Under the pieces are notes generated by a model. It saw only the letters and a program-made list of their open reading frames with translations, made no database searches and was not told the origin of the DNA. Both the position numbers and the translations under genes were made by a program. 64,000 bases of DNA, taken from assembly GCF_000614145.1 (NCBI RefSeq), contig NZ_BAKK01000005.1, forward strand, positions 62,001 to 126,000, given 5' to 3'. Source of the DNA: Bacteroides faecichinchillae JCM 17102 (GTDB lineage: Bacteria > Bacteroidota > Bacteroidia > Bacteroidales > Bacteroidaceae). Below are positions 38,237-47,974 of the stretch, piece after piece; the first letter of the stretch is position 1, and each line of letters opens with the position of its first letter.

Positions 38237-38267
38237 TTGTTTCTCATCTGCAAACTCTGTACTTTTG
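38237..38267 (+). promoter_or_regulatory. Promoter of the EamA transporter gene
   Basis: TTG at 38237-38239, 20-nt spacer, TACTTTTG at 38260-38267. The -7 box is an exact TAnnTTTG and the leader is about 20 nt. Confidence 0.65.
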
Positions 38268-38292
38268 CACGCTATTTTAGAAAGTACAATTA

Positions 38293-39204
38293 ATGAATAA
38301 CAAAACCAAAGGTTTCATCTACGGAGCGATTGCAGCTGCCAGCTATGGCATGAATCCTCTTTTCACACTCCCTCTATATGGGGCGGGCATGAGTGTCGAT
38401 ACCGTATTATTCTATCGTTACCTGCTTGCAGCCATAGTCCTCGGCATTCTGATGAAGGTACAGCGACAGTCTTTTGCCCTTCAGAAAAAGGACATTCTCC
38501 CTTTGGTCATCATGGGATTATTGTTTTCTTTCTCTTCGCTACTTCTGTTTATGAGTTATAATTACATGGACGCGGGAATTGCTTCTACCATTCTATTTGT
38601 CTATCCGGTAATGGTAGCAATCATTATGGGGGCATTTTTTAAAGAGAAAATTTCCGCAATCACCATTTTTTCCATTCTGTTGGCATTATCAGGTATTGCT
38701 TTGCTTTATCAAGGTGATGGAAATAAGCCGTTATCAACAATTGGTGTTATCTTAGTATTACTTTCTTCTCTTTCCTATGCGATTTATATCGTAGGAGTAA
38801 ACCGTTCGTCTTTGAAAAACCTGCCTACCACCAAACTAACCTTTTACGCAATTCTATTTGGATTGTCAATCTATATCATACGTTTGCATTTCTGTACGGA
38901 ACTACAAATGATACCTACCGGATGGCTTTGGGCAGACGTTATAGCATTAGCTATATTGCCAACTGCGATATCATTGGTTTGCACTGCATTAGCAATTCAC
39001 TATATAGGTTCTACTCCTACTGCTATTCTTGGTGCTTTGGAGCCGGTAACAGCTTTATTCTTCGGAGTACTTTTATTCCATGAGCAACTAACTCCGCGCT
39101 TAATGGCTGGTGTTTTAATGATTATTACCGCTGTCACTTTGATTATCTTAGGAAAGACGCTTATAAAAAAGATGGGTATGCTGTTGCAGATAAATAAAAA
39201 ATAG
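38293..39204 (+). CDS. EamA/DMT family transporter
   Basis: 303 aa with ten predicted membrane helices in two EamA repeats (about 1-140 and 150-290). Helix signatures include GFIYGAIAAASYGMNPLFTLPLY, YNYMDAGIASTILFVYPVMVAIIMG (end of repeat 1) and YIGSTPTAILGALEPVTALFFGVLLFHEQLTPRLMAGVLMI, where the GALEPV-A--FG-L-F-E motif marks repeat 2. These drug/metabolite transporters move amino acids, nucleobases or similar small molecules; the substrate is unknown. The last codons overlap the frr promoter. Confidence 0.88.
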   Translation: MNNKTKGFIYGAIAAASYGMNPLFTLPLYGAGMSVDTVLFYRYLLAAIVLGILMKVQRQSFALQKKDILPLVIMGLLFSFSSLLLFMSYNYMDAGIASTILFVYPVMVAIIMGAFFKEKISAITIFSILLALSGIALLYQGDGNKPLSTIGVILVLLSSLSYAIYIVGVNRSSLKNLPTTKLTFYAILFGLSIYIIRLHFCTELQMIPTGWLWADVIALAILPTAISLVCTALAIHYIGSTPTAILGALEPVTALFFGVLLFHEQLTPRLMAGVLMIITAVTLIILGKTLIKKMGMLLQINKK

Positions 39205-39214
39205 TATACTTTTG
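39184..39214 (+). promoter_or_regulatory. Promoter of frr
   Basis: TTG at 39184-39186, 20-nt spacer, TACTTTTG at 39207-39214; leader about 35 nt. The promoter begins inside the end of the EamA gene. Confidence 0.68.
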
Positions 39215-39255
39215 CTAATCAATCAACCCAATAGCAACTTTTAATTATCAAAAAT

Positions 39256-39816
39256 ATGGTAGATGTAAAGACTTGTCTTGGCAATGCACAAGAAAAAATG
39301 GATATGGCTATAATGTATCTGGAAGAAGCGTTGGCACATATCCGCGCCGGAAAAGCGAGTACCCGATTGTTGGACGGTATCCGTGTAGATTCTTACGGAA
39401 GCATGGTGCCCATCAGTAATGTGGCTGCAGTTACTACTCCTGACGCACGTAGTATCACCATCAAGCCTTGGGACAAAAGTATGTTCCGTATCATCGAAAA
39501 AGCAATTATCGACTCCGAACTAGGTATCATGCCGGAAAATAACGGTGAAATCATTCGTATTGGCATCCCTCCTTTGACAGAGGAACGCCGTAAACAACTG
39601 GCAAAACAATGTAAAGGTGAAGGCGAAACTGCTAAGATCAGTGTTCGTAATGCTCGTCGTGATGGTATTGACGCTTTGAAGAAGGCTGTAAAAGATGGCT
39701 TGGCTGAAGACGAACAAAAGAATGCCGAAGAGAAACTGCAAAAGATACATGATAAGTATATCAAGCAGATTGACGAGATGTTGGCAGAAAAAGACAAAGA
39801 AATTATGACTGTCTAA
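39256..39816 (+). CDS. frr: Ribosome recycling factor
   Basis: 186 aa, the usual length. Two-domain coiled-coil protein: [57 protein letters not shown] contains the conserved R-GRA-like hinge (here RAGKAS) and Y---PL-Q-A region, followed by [33 protein letters not shown]. With EF-G it splits the post-termination ribosome. Essential housekeeping gene with its own promoter and a strong terminator. Confidence 0.97.
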   Translation: MVDVKTCLGNAQEKMDMAIMYLEEALAHIRAGKASTRLLDGIRVDSYGSMVPISNVAAVTTPDARSITIKPWDKSMFRIIEKAIIDSELGIMPENNGEIIRIGIPPLTEERRKQLAKQCKGEGETAKISVRNARRDGIDALKKAVKDGLAEDEQKNAEEKLQKIHDKYIKQIDEMLAEKDKEIMTV

Positions 39817-39837
39817 TATTAATAACGGATATAAAGA

Positions 39838-39880
39838 AATGACTATGCAGAGAAATAATATCTGCATAGTCATTTTCTAT
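39838..39880 (+). terminator. Intrinsic terminator after frr
   Basis: Perfect 14-bp stem (39838-39851 with 39861-39874) with a 9-nt loop, then TTCTATTTT. It separates frr from rsgA, which starts at 39902. Confidence 0.88.
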
Positions 39881-39901
39881 TTTCCATTATCCACTAAATA
39901 A

Positions 39902-40834
39902 ATGAAAGGATTAGTAATCAAGAATACAGGTAGTTGGTATCAAGTAAAGACCGACGGCGGACAATTTATCGAATGTAAAATCAAAGGGAATTTCCGGTTA
40001 AAAGGTATCCGCAGCACTAATCCTGTAGCGGTAGGTGACCGTGTTCAAATTATATTAAACCAAGAAGGGACTGCTTTTATTAGTGAAATAGAGGATAGAA
40101 AAAACTATATTATCCGCCGTTCCTCTAACCTTTCCAAACAGTCTCATATTCTTGCCGCCAACCTTGATCAATGTATGCTGATAGTAACGGTCAATTATCC
40201 TGAAACTTCTACTATTTTCATTGACCGTTTTCTTGCATCCGCTGAAGCATATCGTGTACCTGTCAAGTTGATATTTAATAAAGTAGATGCTTACGATGAA
40301 GATGAATTACGTTATTTGGATGCACTTATCAACTTGTATACTAATATCGGATATCCTTGCTTTAAAGTTTCTGCAAAAGATGGAATCGGAATAGATGCAA
40401 TAAAAGAGGAACTGGAAGGTAAGATTACTCTTTTCTCCGGACATTCCGGAGTTGGTAAATCAACTCTTATCAATGCTATCCTACCAGGTATAGAAACAAA
40501 AACCGGTGAAATCTCAACCTATCATAATAAAGGGATGCATACTACTACCTTCTCTGAAATGTTCCCTGTTCCGGGAGATGGGTATATCATTGATACGCCG
40601 GGAATCAAAGGATTCGGAACTTTCGATATGGAAGAAGAAGAAGTGAGTCATTACTTTCCGGAAATTTTTAAGGTTTCTGCAGACTGTAAATATGGAAATT
40701 GTACACATCGGCATGAACCGGGATGTGCTGTACGTAAGGCGGTGGAGGAACATCTTATCAGTGAGTCACGATATACTTCTTATCTGAATATGTTGGAGGA
40801 TAAGGAGGAGGGAAAGTATAGGGCGGCGTACTAA
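39902..40834 (+). CDS. rsgA: Ribosome small-subunit-dependent GTPase A
   Basis: 310 aa. The order of motifs shows a circularly permuted GTPase: an OB-fold N-domain (about 1-70), then G4 ([11 protein letters not shown]), G5-like VSAKDG, G1/P-loop [16 protein letters not shown], switch KTGEIST...GMHTTT, and G3 DTPGIKGFG. The zinc knuckle [14 protein letters not shown] is near the C-terminus. It assists late maturation of the 30S subunit and is stimulated by ribosomes. The start directly follows the frr terminator with no obvious own promoter, so some readthrough or an unrecognised promoter must supply transcription. Confidence 0.96.
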   Translation: MKGLVIKNTGSWYQVKTDGGQFIECKIKGNFRLKGIRSTNPVAVGDRVQIILNQEGTAFISEIEDRKNYIIRRSSNLSKQSHILAANLDQCMLIVTVNYPETSTIFIDRFLASAEAYRVPVKLIFNKVDAYDEDELRYLDALINLYTNIGYPCFKVSAKDGIGIDAIKEELEGKITLFSGHSGVGKSTLINAILPGIETKTGEISTYHNKGMHTTTFSEMFPVPGDGYIIDTPGIKGFGTFDMEEEEVSHYFPEIFKVSADCKYGNCTHRHEPGCAVRKAVEEHLISESRYTSYLNMLEDKEEGKYRAAY

Positions 40835-40903
40835 GAAATACACATTCGTTTCACAAAGAAACTAACTGCCTAGTAAATTTTCTAAAGTTTTATAAAAAAA
40901 ATC

Positions 40904-40935
40904 ACCCTCAGTACTAATTGTAAAGAGGGTAATCT
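40904..40935. terminator. Hairpin between rsgA and the PKD-like gene
   Basis: ACCCTC (40904-40909) pairs with GAGGGT (40925-40930), with partial pairing of the flanking AAANAT/ATCTTT; T or A runs flank both sides, so it may serve both convergent genes. Confidence 0.6.
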
Positions 40936-40959
40936 TTATAAATTAAATTTCTCTATTTT

Positions 40960-42570
40960 TTAATAATAAGCAGGAGCTTGTGCTGAGGTATTATATTTGA
41001 TACATTTTATTTTACCTAAATTCTTCTGTGTCCAAAGAATGAGAGACGGATCATTCAAATAATATTTTGCATTAGTTGCTTTAATAGCATGAAATGTTCC
41101 ATCTGCAAGTCCAACTCCTAAATGAACACCAGAAATACAAGTACCATCTATAGCTACAATTGGACTATCAAATGTATATATCTCTTGCACTTTTTCTTTA
41201 GAGTCATTTATTGCAGTATAATCATAAAGATAAAGTTTATTTTCCTTTGCTATAAATAAATAAGGATGCATTGATGAATCAAATCCATTAGAATACCACA
41301 TCAATGACATAATACCATCAGCCATATTATCAGTGAAACCAGTCAGCTCTCCACGAACACAATTGTCCACATAGAAAATTCCAGTATTATAATCACTATC
41401 AACAGAAAATTGCTGATAATAATAACGATTATCTTTCTTTAAAATGGTAAAATATCGTTTAATACTCCCCCATGCATCACGATAAAATCCACAAAAGATC
41501 ATTTTATAATCTCCCAAATTATCCAATGGAACAAAATTCTCCGGCCATTCACCTGATCCAGATTCTAAAACAGATATCTGCCCAAGATTATTATCTCCAT
41601 AATAAGAATCTTTCCAATCCGAGATAGTCAGAAAGCAATTTCTTTCTTGATCAAACAACAAACAAAAATTATCCGATAAATCACCAGGAATTATCTTAAT
41701 TCCAGATAATTCTTTACCTTTATCATCTTTCATAGGAGCCGCTAAGAATTGGTTGGAATGATACAATTCATTAGTACTTTTCTTACGTCGATAAACTTTA
41801 CCCTCCTGATCTGTTACGATATCAAACCATTGCATGAACATCACATCAGAGATTTCTGGCATTCCAGCCATAAACATGTCTTTGGAACCTCTTATCACTT
41901 CCTTAAAAGTATAAGCATTCACATCTATCAATTCATGTTTACCAACAATCATGAATTGAGTATTATAAGATGGATAATTATTATCTTTACGAAAATGCTC
42001 ATGTATCTTAAAATATTCAGCTTCCGGCTTTAATGTTTCTCCATTTTCCTTCTGATAAAGTCCTAATAACGGCTCATATTCCGTATCTACATCGTTGCCA
42101 TAATAACTACCTCTTATAAAGTTGAAGTAAGAAATACCATCTTTCTCATTTAAAATTAAAAATCCACTATCTCTATAAGGATCTGTAATATTCACAGAGA
42201 AATTAAATAAGAAATGGTTCTCAGTATCTAGATCTTCAATATCCAGTCGTACATATCCACCACCAACTTCTTCAGTCAACCAATTCAACTGTTCTTCCTG
42301 ACCTATCACTTCATCTTTATAAATCCATGTATAAGCAAGATTCATCTTGCTTTTTTCCTTAGTAAACGAAAGAATCGGACGAATTTTCAAAACAGTACCT
42401 ACAGGCACCTCCCAAGAACCAGATTCTGTTTCTTCTCCATCTACATCTCTAACAAAAGTCACTCCAGAAACTTGAAGCAAATCATTATAATCATAATTTC
42501 CTTTGTCTTCATAGCAACTCGCCAAGCAACAGCCTAAAAAAGGCAACAATAATAATATTTTGTATTTCAT
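40960..42570 (-). CDS. PKD-like family lipoprotein of a SusCD system
   Basis: 536 aa. Lipoprotein signal ending LASC (Cys19), followed by YEDKGNYDYND, the usual opening of PKD-like lipoproteins. Residues about 30-135 look like a PKD/Ig-type domain (VPVGTVLKIRPILSFTKEKSK; FLFNFSVNITDPYRDSGFLILNE). The remainder (about 140-536) is a strand-rich, probably propeller-shaped domain. It is the last gene of the eight-gene unit, 23 bp after the DUF4843 gene. From memory, the equivalent position in the B. thetaiotaomicron BT2261-BT2264 peptide importer is a surface lipoprotein that packs on SusCD. Confidence 0.8.
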   Translation of the reverse strand: MKYKILLLLPFLGCCLASCYEDKGNYDYNDLLQVSGVTFVRDVDGEETESGSWEVPVGTVLKIRPILSFTKEKSKMNLAYTWIYKDEVIGQEEQLNWLTEEVGGGYVRLDIEDLDTENHFLFNFSVNITDPYRDSGFLILNEKDGISYFNFIRGSYYGNDVDTEYEPLLGLYQKENGETLKPEAEYFKIHEHFRKDNNYPSYNTQFMIVGKHELIDVNAYTFKEVIRGSKDMFMAGMPEISDVMFMQWFDIVTDQEGKVYRRKKSTNELYHSNQFLAAPMKDDKGKELSGIKIIPGDLSDNFCLLFDQERNCFLTISDWKDSYYGDNNLGQISVLESGSGEWPENFVPLDNLGDYKMIFCGFYRDAWGSIKRYFTILKKDNRYYYQQFSVDSDYNTGIFYVDNCVRGELTGFTDNMADGIMSLMWYSNGFDSSMHPYLFIAKENKLYLYDYTAINDSKEKVQEIYTFDSPIVAIDGTCISGVHLGVGLADGTFHAIKATNAKYYLNDPSLILWTQKNLGKIKCIKYNTSAQAPAYY

Positions 42571-42593
42571 AAATTCATTTTTTACAAATTCAT

Positions 42594-43310
42594 CTATTTA
42601 TCCAAAATTGGAACTTCCAATAACTCATTAGTATCAGGATCTCTCCAATCATATATTCTAATATCATCCTTAAATTTGAGTGCTAATACCGACTTTTCAT
42701 CAGCAGTCATTTCAGATAGATCAAGCACCTCACCATCACAAGATTCAATAAAACGTTGATATTTGAATTCACTCCATTCTCCTAAATAATTTTGAATAAT
42801 ATCATCATCCCACCAATCAGGCTTACTCATCTTATTACTAAAAGTAACAGTTGCAGTAATTGCCTTCTCATTCATTTTCTCTCCTAAATATTCTGCCAAT
42901 CCGAAAGTTTCATTTGGTACCAAACGCACCGTCAGATTCACTACTTCCGTATCTAAATGTGCTGTTTTATTCACAGTAACTTTCAATTGATCTGAAAACT
43001 TTCCTGCATGAAAGATTTGTTGCTTGTCTACAGTGTAATCAGCTACATCAGCAGTAGTCTCGTCTTCTACCACTTCCACTCCATAAGTTTTATCTTCTTC
43101 TAAAACCAATCCAGCCAATTTTACATCAAAAAACAAATCATAAGATTGTACATCATCCGAATGATGTTTAAATGTAAATGTTAACTGATTTACGCCATCC
43201 TCATTAGGTATATAGAGATAGCGTGCATTTGCATCATACATTTGTACCCCTTCTTTTGTGCATGCACTCAAAGAAAAAAGGATTATACTTAAATATAAAT
43301 ATTTATTCAT
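42594..43310 (-). CDS. DUF4843 lipoprotein of a SusCD system
   Basis: 238 aa. Lipoprotein signal ending LSAC (Cys17). The body contains two Calx-beta-like Ig domains: YLYIPNEDGVNQLTFTFKHHSDDVQSYDLFFDVKLAGL and HLDTEVVNLTVRLVPNETFGL, then the family's C-terminal WWDDDIIQNYLGEWSEFKYQRF segment. DUF4843 proteins are encoded right after SusD in such systems. Probably surface exposed; 20 bp after susD. Confidence 0.85.
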   Translation of the reverse strand: MNKYLYLSIILFSLSACTKEGVQMYDANARYLYIPNEDGVNQLTFTFKHHSDDVQSYDLFFDVKLAGLVLEEDKTYGVEVVEDETTADVADYTVDKQQIFHAGKFSDQLKVTVNKTAHLDTEVVNLTVRLVPNETFGLAEYLGEKMNEKAITATVTFSNKMSKPDWWDDDIIQNYLGEWSEFKYQRFIESCDGEVLDLSEMTADEKSVLALKFKDDIRIYDWRDPDTNELLEVPILDK

Positions 43311-43331
43311 TCTATTAATAATAAACTATTT

Positions 43332-44771
43332 CTATAAATCTTCACTATCTGGACGCGGGAAAACAAAGCTATCGTCCGATTGCATTTTCTTAGGCAAATG
43401 ATTAAATTTCTTATAATAAAAGAATAATTGTCCTTCAGTTAAATATTCCCGATGTACTTCTTTTATTATTTCACTTTCTATATCATCAGTTAGCATTCCA
43501 GGAGGACAACTATAGCCTGAGCGGAATTCATCCAATTCAGATTTTGCATTTTCAATATCTTTCAAACTATTATAATATTCAGCCCGAATATAGTACATTT
43601 CTCCTAAACGTATCATTGGAATCATATCTTTTACAAATGTAGCATAAGTTCCTCCAACTTCTACATTTCTAAGACAGAATAATTTACGAGACTCTAGTTT
43701 GACTAACTTAGCATTCCCTCTCATATCAATAGGTGAATCAAACAAATCGGTCGTATTTCTTTCGGCTAGAACTAATTGATCACTAGTGGAAACATAATAT
43801 GATTTGTAATTTGTCCACAAATCCCGATTAGACAAAGAAAAAATTAGTTCATCATATAATTTTATATTTCCATCACTTAATCCACTTAAAGAAGTAGGTT
43901 CAAAAATAAGAGTTCCATAACTATCACCAGTTGCCTCGATAACTATTGAAGCCTCATCAAACGCTTCTTTATGCATACCTGCATAGTTATAAACCCTAGC
44001 TAACAATGCGCAAATTGCAAAATAATTCATCCGATAACCACGATAGGCCAAAAATAGATTAGTTCGTCCTCCGCCAGCTCTAACGTCATTCTCAAAGCGA
44101 TATCGTGTAAGCATCCACTTAAGATCAGCTGTATCAAATGGTCCTACTAAATCTTTAGCTCTTTTTAAATCGGCAATTGCTTTTTTCAACACCTCATTAT
44201 TAGTTGTATAAGGCTGAAATGTGCAAGGGTAAGTATCAACATAAGGAATATACGATTTACCATCATCCTTCTTCATCGAAGGAGCGAAAAGACGAAGAAT
44301 ATCAAAATGCAAATAAGCACGTAAAGCCAAAGCCTCTCCTTCAATCAAATTCTTTTCTGTCTCCCCTTCTTCAAAAAGACTAGCAGACTCCGTTTCAATA
44401 CGTTGAATTATATTGTTACAGTTCGCTATACTATTATACGCCTTTTCCCAGATCGCTTCCACTAATGGTTTCACACGATTGTCCGTGTATTTATAATTAG
44501 CCGAAGCATAATAAGCAGTACCTAAAAAGCTAGAACTGTAAGTTTGTCCTAGAACATCCAAAAGCCCCCAAGTTAACTGCTGTCCATATAAGTCCGTTTC
44601 CGACATCTGCTGATATATACCATTCAATGCAATACGATAACCATCTCCTGTCTTGAACAAATCAGTTTCCGTCGTTGTATCTGTTGGCTCCAAGTCCAGC
44701 CAATTGCAAGAACTTAATCCTAGCAATATGCTCAAAGCTATAAAAAGTTTATATAAATTCATTCTCTTCAT
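43332..44771 (-). CDS. SusD/RagB-family lipoprotein, peptide-importer type
   Basis: 479 aa. Lipoprotein signal ending LSSC (Cys22), then NWLDLEPTDTTTETDLFKTGDGYRIALNGIYQQMS, a standard SusD opening, and TPR-like helices (LIEGEALALRAYLHFDILRLFAPS). The C-terminus has PMIRLGEMYYIRAEYYNSLKDIENAK and EVHREYLTEGQLFFYYKKFNHLP. This is the shorter SusD type found with DUF4843 and PKD-like lipoproteins. Gaps to neighbours are 6 and 20 bp. Together with SusC it forms a lidded outer-membrane importer. Confidence 0.92.
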   Translation of the reverse strand: MKRMNLYKLFIALSILLGLSSCNWLDLEPTDTTTETDLFKTGDGYRIALNGIYQQMSETDLYGQQLTWGLLDVLGQTYSSSFLGTAYYASANYKYTDNRVKPLVEAIWEKAYNSIANCNNIIQRIETESASLFEEGETEKNLIEGEALALRAYLHFDILRLFAPSMKKDDGKSYIPYVDTYPCTFQPYTTNNEVLKKAIADLKRAKDLVGPFDTADLKWMLTRYRFENDVRAGGGRTNLFLAYRGYRMNYFAICALLARVYNYAGMHKEAFDEASIVIEATGDSYGTLIFEPTSLSGLSDGNIKLYDELIFSLSNRDLWTNYKSYYVSTSDQLVLAERNTTDLFDSPIDMRGNAKLVKLESRKLFCLRNVEVGGTYATFVKDMIPMIRLGEMYYIRAEYYNSLKDIENAKSELDEFRSGYSCPPGMLTDDIESEIIKEVHREYLTEGQLFFYYKKFNHLPKKMQSDDSFVFPRPDSEDL

Positions 44772-44777
44772 AATTTT

Positions 44778-47700
44778 TTAGAAACTTGCTTTTAATGAGA
44801 AATTAATTGTTCGGGAATACGGATAACTCAATCCTCTCTCTAATTCAACTGACGACCAACGTGCCAATTCATTTGCACCAATACTAAAGCGAAGCATACT
44901 TAATCCCAGTGGTTTAACTAATTTTGAATCAAAATCATATTCCAATGTAACAGAATTGATATTCATCCAATTATAGTCTTGGACAAAACGAGATGTAGCT
45001 TTAGTAGTCGTAACACCGCCTGTACCATGCACTATCTGAATTTTTTCATATGCAGATAAATCACCTGGTTCTTTCCAACGATCAGTCAGCACACGTCTAT
45101 CTACATTATAGTTCAAGATATCCACACCTTCCACTTTGTCTGCCAAAGTTCTATTATAACGTTGCCCACCAAATTCATACATAAATGTAGTGTAAAGCGT
45201 AAAATGTTTCCATGTCAGGTTAAATCCAAACGTACCTTGCGCTTTCGGTTCTTCATTACCGACCACTACCTGATTCGCAGAATTCCAATATTTAGTAATT
45301 GTCCCATCAGGATTGCGGAAAAGTTCTTCACCTGTTGCAGGATCAATACCTATAGATTGCATAGCCCAAATAGCTGATTGTGAAACACCCTCCGCATACT
45401 TTTTATAACTTTTAGAACCAGCTTGAGAAACACTCTGCTTGTTGTCATTCAAAAAATCATCAACTTTATCATTATATGCCTTCAAACTTTCAGCTATTTT
45501 CACTATACGATTTTTATTATGTGCTAAATTACCGAACAAAGAGAGATTCCAATCACGTGTACGAAGTATATTAGCGCGTACATCCAACTCAAAACCTTTA
45601 TTCTCAATTTCACCAATATTATCAATGTATGTAGTAAACCCAGAATGGCTTGGAATAGTGACTGAATTTATACAATCTACAGTTCTTTTAATATAGTAAC
45701 TACCTTTTAAATAAATCAACTGCTGAAATAGACCTATTTCAAGTCCCATATCCAATGTATTAGTTGTTTCCCAAGTCAAAGCTTTATTACCTAAAGCATA
45801 CAACACAGCACCATACCCTGATTTATACCATTGATCAGTAAGAATGCGGTAAGTAGTTTTAGCATCATATGAAGCAAAATTCACCTTACCTACTTGTCCA
45901 TAACTTGCACGAACCTTTAATAAATCGAAAACACTCAAATCTCTAAAAAATTCGTAGTTATGAATATTCAAACCAGCACCAAAACTCCAAAATGGAGCAA
46001 ACTTGTTATCTGAACCGAATTTAGACGAACCATCAAGACGGGCACTAGCATCAAACAAATAAATATTATCATAACTATAATTCACCATTCCCAAGAAACC
46101 CATCAAACGAGAATGTTGTTCAGATTGAGATGGTTTACCCACAACCGTTTGAGCATAGTTAGGTGAGCTCAAACTACCTGATGGAAATCCCTCATATCTA
46201 GCACTAAGGCTCTTCGATTTATTTTCCATAATATTCATACCTAAAGATGTATTAATATTATGTCTACCAATAAAACGATTGTAAGCTAACGAAGCCTGCC
46301 AGTCAATCGTAAAACTATTTCCAGAGCCAGCAGTCAATTCACCAGAAGAAAGATTCGAGCTACTCAATAATTTTGAGTTTTTACGAGAATGAGGATCAAG
46401 AAATCTATCACTACTTTCAAATTGACGAGTAAGTCCTAATGTGCTTTTAAACAATAAATATTTAGAAATATTCCACTGAGCACTAAAATTATTAATCACT
46501 TGTTCATACGAACTCCTAGTATAGCTTCCTAAGGTAGCCTCATATAATGGATTATAACGATTACTTTTTTCACCCCAATATGCTAGTTCTTCCAAATATT
46601 CTCCATTTTCATTCCGATACACATCATACGGCAATTGACTAGTGTAATCAGAGAAAGATCCGTATGGAGAATCAACTGAAGAGTTTGAATTATACGTAAA
46701 ATGATTACGGAATATAAAATTCCCTACCGCATACTGAATATAAGCTCCTCCTCCCCAAACATCACGTTTAGAGCCCTTCATTACACCATTGTTCCTGTTC
46801 ATGTTCAACTCTACCCCGAAACGTAGATTGTCTGACCCCCCATCAACATAAAGACTATGTGTCATATTAAATGAAGTACGCAACGGTTTACTTAACCAGT
46901 AAGAATCTACTCCATTGTTTACATTATAAAGTTTTTTATAATAATATTCCCAATTGCTATTTGCGGACTCATATTCACCATTTGGATCTTCAAATGCCCC
47001 AGCTAGTCTTTCGGCCTCCAGCTTTTCTGATGCATTCAACAGATGGTAATCACTTAAATCAGGCATCTCGATCTCTCCAGTCAAACTGTAAGCTACATTC
47101 AGTTTACCTGGTTTTGGGGTAACGGTAGTTATGACAACCACACCATTTGCTGCACGCGAACCATATATAGCAGTTGCAGCAGCATCTTTCAGTATGGTAA
47201 CACTTTCAATACGCGAAGGGTCCATATCATATAGCTTAGTCACACTAATCTCAAAACCATCCATAATAAATGTTGGAAGATTAGGATTATTCTGCAAATT
47301 AGACTTTGAAGTCACACTTTCTGCATCCAATTCCTTCACACCAATTCCTGATTTACCACGAATATACACTTCAGGTACTGCATTCGGGTCAGATCCCCAT
47401 GTCGTATTTTCTGCAATACGGAAAGACGGATCGAAGGCTTGAAGAGCAGAAATTACATTAGTCTTGGAAACTTTCTGCAATTCGTCTCTTTTAATTGTCA
47501 CCGTATTTCCAGTAAAACTCTCTTTCTTTAAATTAGCATATCCCGTCACAACTACTTCATTGATCTCATTCGTATCTTCCTTCATACGGACCTGAAGATC
47601 TTTCTTTTGATTTGCTTTTACTGTAATTTCTTGAGGTGCCATACCGATATAAGAAAATTTCAATATAACATCCTCACGTGGAGCACTAATTTTAAAATTA

Positions 47701-47924
47701 CCATCAATATCACAGACAGTCCCACCCTGGAAACCTTTGACAACAACATTCACTCCTGGCAAAGAGTGTCCGTCTAAATCAGTAACCTTACCCTTAATGA
47801 TACGGTTACTTTCATGTTCTACCTTAACAGTCACCGTAGTTGTTTGTGCACTTACAGGACAAGTGCACACCAATAGGGAGGCTGCTAAGCAACAACCAAC
47901 AACAAAATTTCGCTTTTCTCTCAT
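44778..47924 (-). CDS. SusC/RagA TonB-dependent outer membrane transporter, peptide-importer type
   Basis: 1048 aa, frame intact. Signal peptide to about 26, a carboxypeptidase-like domain (about 42-118, IKGKVTDLDGHSLPGVNVVVKG), TonB-box-like INEVVVTGYANLKKES, plug (about 130-260, with DGFEISVTKLYDMDPSRIESVTILKDAAAT and ANGVVVITT) and a barrel ending TINFSLKASF. The closest experimentally studied relative I recall is the SusC of BT2261-BT2264, solved with bound peptides, so oligopeptide import is the best guess. It follows the ABC permease gene by 50 bp on the same strand. Confidence 0.93.
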   Translation of the reverse strand: MREKRNFVVGCCLAASLLVCTCPVSAQTTTVTVKVEHESNRIIKGKVTDLDGHSLPGVNVVVKGFQGGTVCDIDGNFKISAPREDVILKFSYIGMAPQEITVKANQKKDLQVRMKEDTNEINEVVVTGYANLKKESFTGNTVTIKRDELQKVSKTNVISALQAFDPSFRIAENTTWGSDPNAVPEVYIRGKSGIGVKELDAESVTSKSNLQNNPNLPTFIMDGFEISVTKLYDMDPSRIESVTILKDAAATAIYGSRAANGVVVITTVTPKPGKLNVAYSLTGEIEMPDLSDYHLLNASEKLEAERLAGAFEDPNGEYESANSNWEYYYKKLYNVNNGVDSYWLSKPLRTSFNMTHSLYVDGGSDNLRFGVELNMNRNNGVMKGSKRDVWGGGAYIQYAVGNFIFRNHFTYNSNSSVDSPYGSFSDYTSQLPYDVYRNENGEYLEELAYWGEKSNRYNPLYEATLGSYTRSSYEQVINNFSAQWNISKYLLFKSTLGLTRQFESSDRFLDPHSRKNSKLLSSSNLSSGELTAGSGNSFTIDWQASLAYNRFIGRHNINTSLGMNIMENKSKSLSARYEGFPSGSLSSPNYAQTVVGKPSQSEQHSRLMGFLGMVNYSYDNIYLFDASARLDGSSKFGSDNKFAPFWSFGAGLNIHNYEFFRDLSVFDLLKVRASYGQVGKVNFASYDAKTTYRILTDQWYKSGYGAVLYALGNKALTWETTNTLDMGLEIGLFQQLIYLKGSYYIKRTVDCINSVTIPSHSGFTTYIDNIGEIENKGFELDVRANILRTRDWNLSLFGNLAHNKNRIVKIAESLKAYNDKVDDFLNDNKQSVSQAGSKSYKKYAEGVSQSAIWAMQSIGIDPATGEELFRNPDGTITKYWNSANQVVVGNEEPKAQGTFGFNLTWKHFTLYTTFMYEFGGQRYNRTLADKVEGVDILNYNVDRRVLTDRWKEPGDLSAYEKIQIVHGTGGVTTTKATSRFVQDYNWMNINSVTLEYDFDSKLVKPLGLSMLRFSIGANELARWSSVELERGLSYPYSRTINFSLKASF

Positions 47925-47974
47925 AAATACAGTGTTTAGTTATATACTGTTATCCAACAAATCTTATATTCTAA

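Larger units (their letters stand above)
37539..38292. other. 754-bp intergenic region between the regulator and the EamA gene
   Basis: No gene recognised on either strand. It contains a long inverted repeat just after the regulator (37566-37634), about 400 bp of featureless A+T-rich DNA with only short open stretches, the 22-bp array at 38065-38196, and the promoter at 38237-38267. Confidence 0.7.
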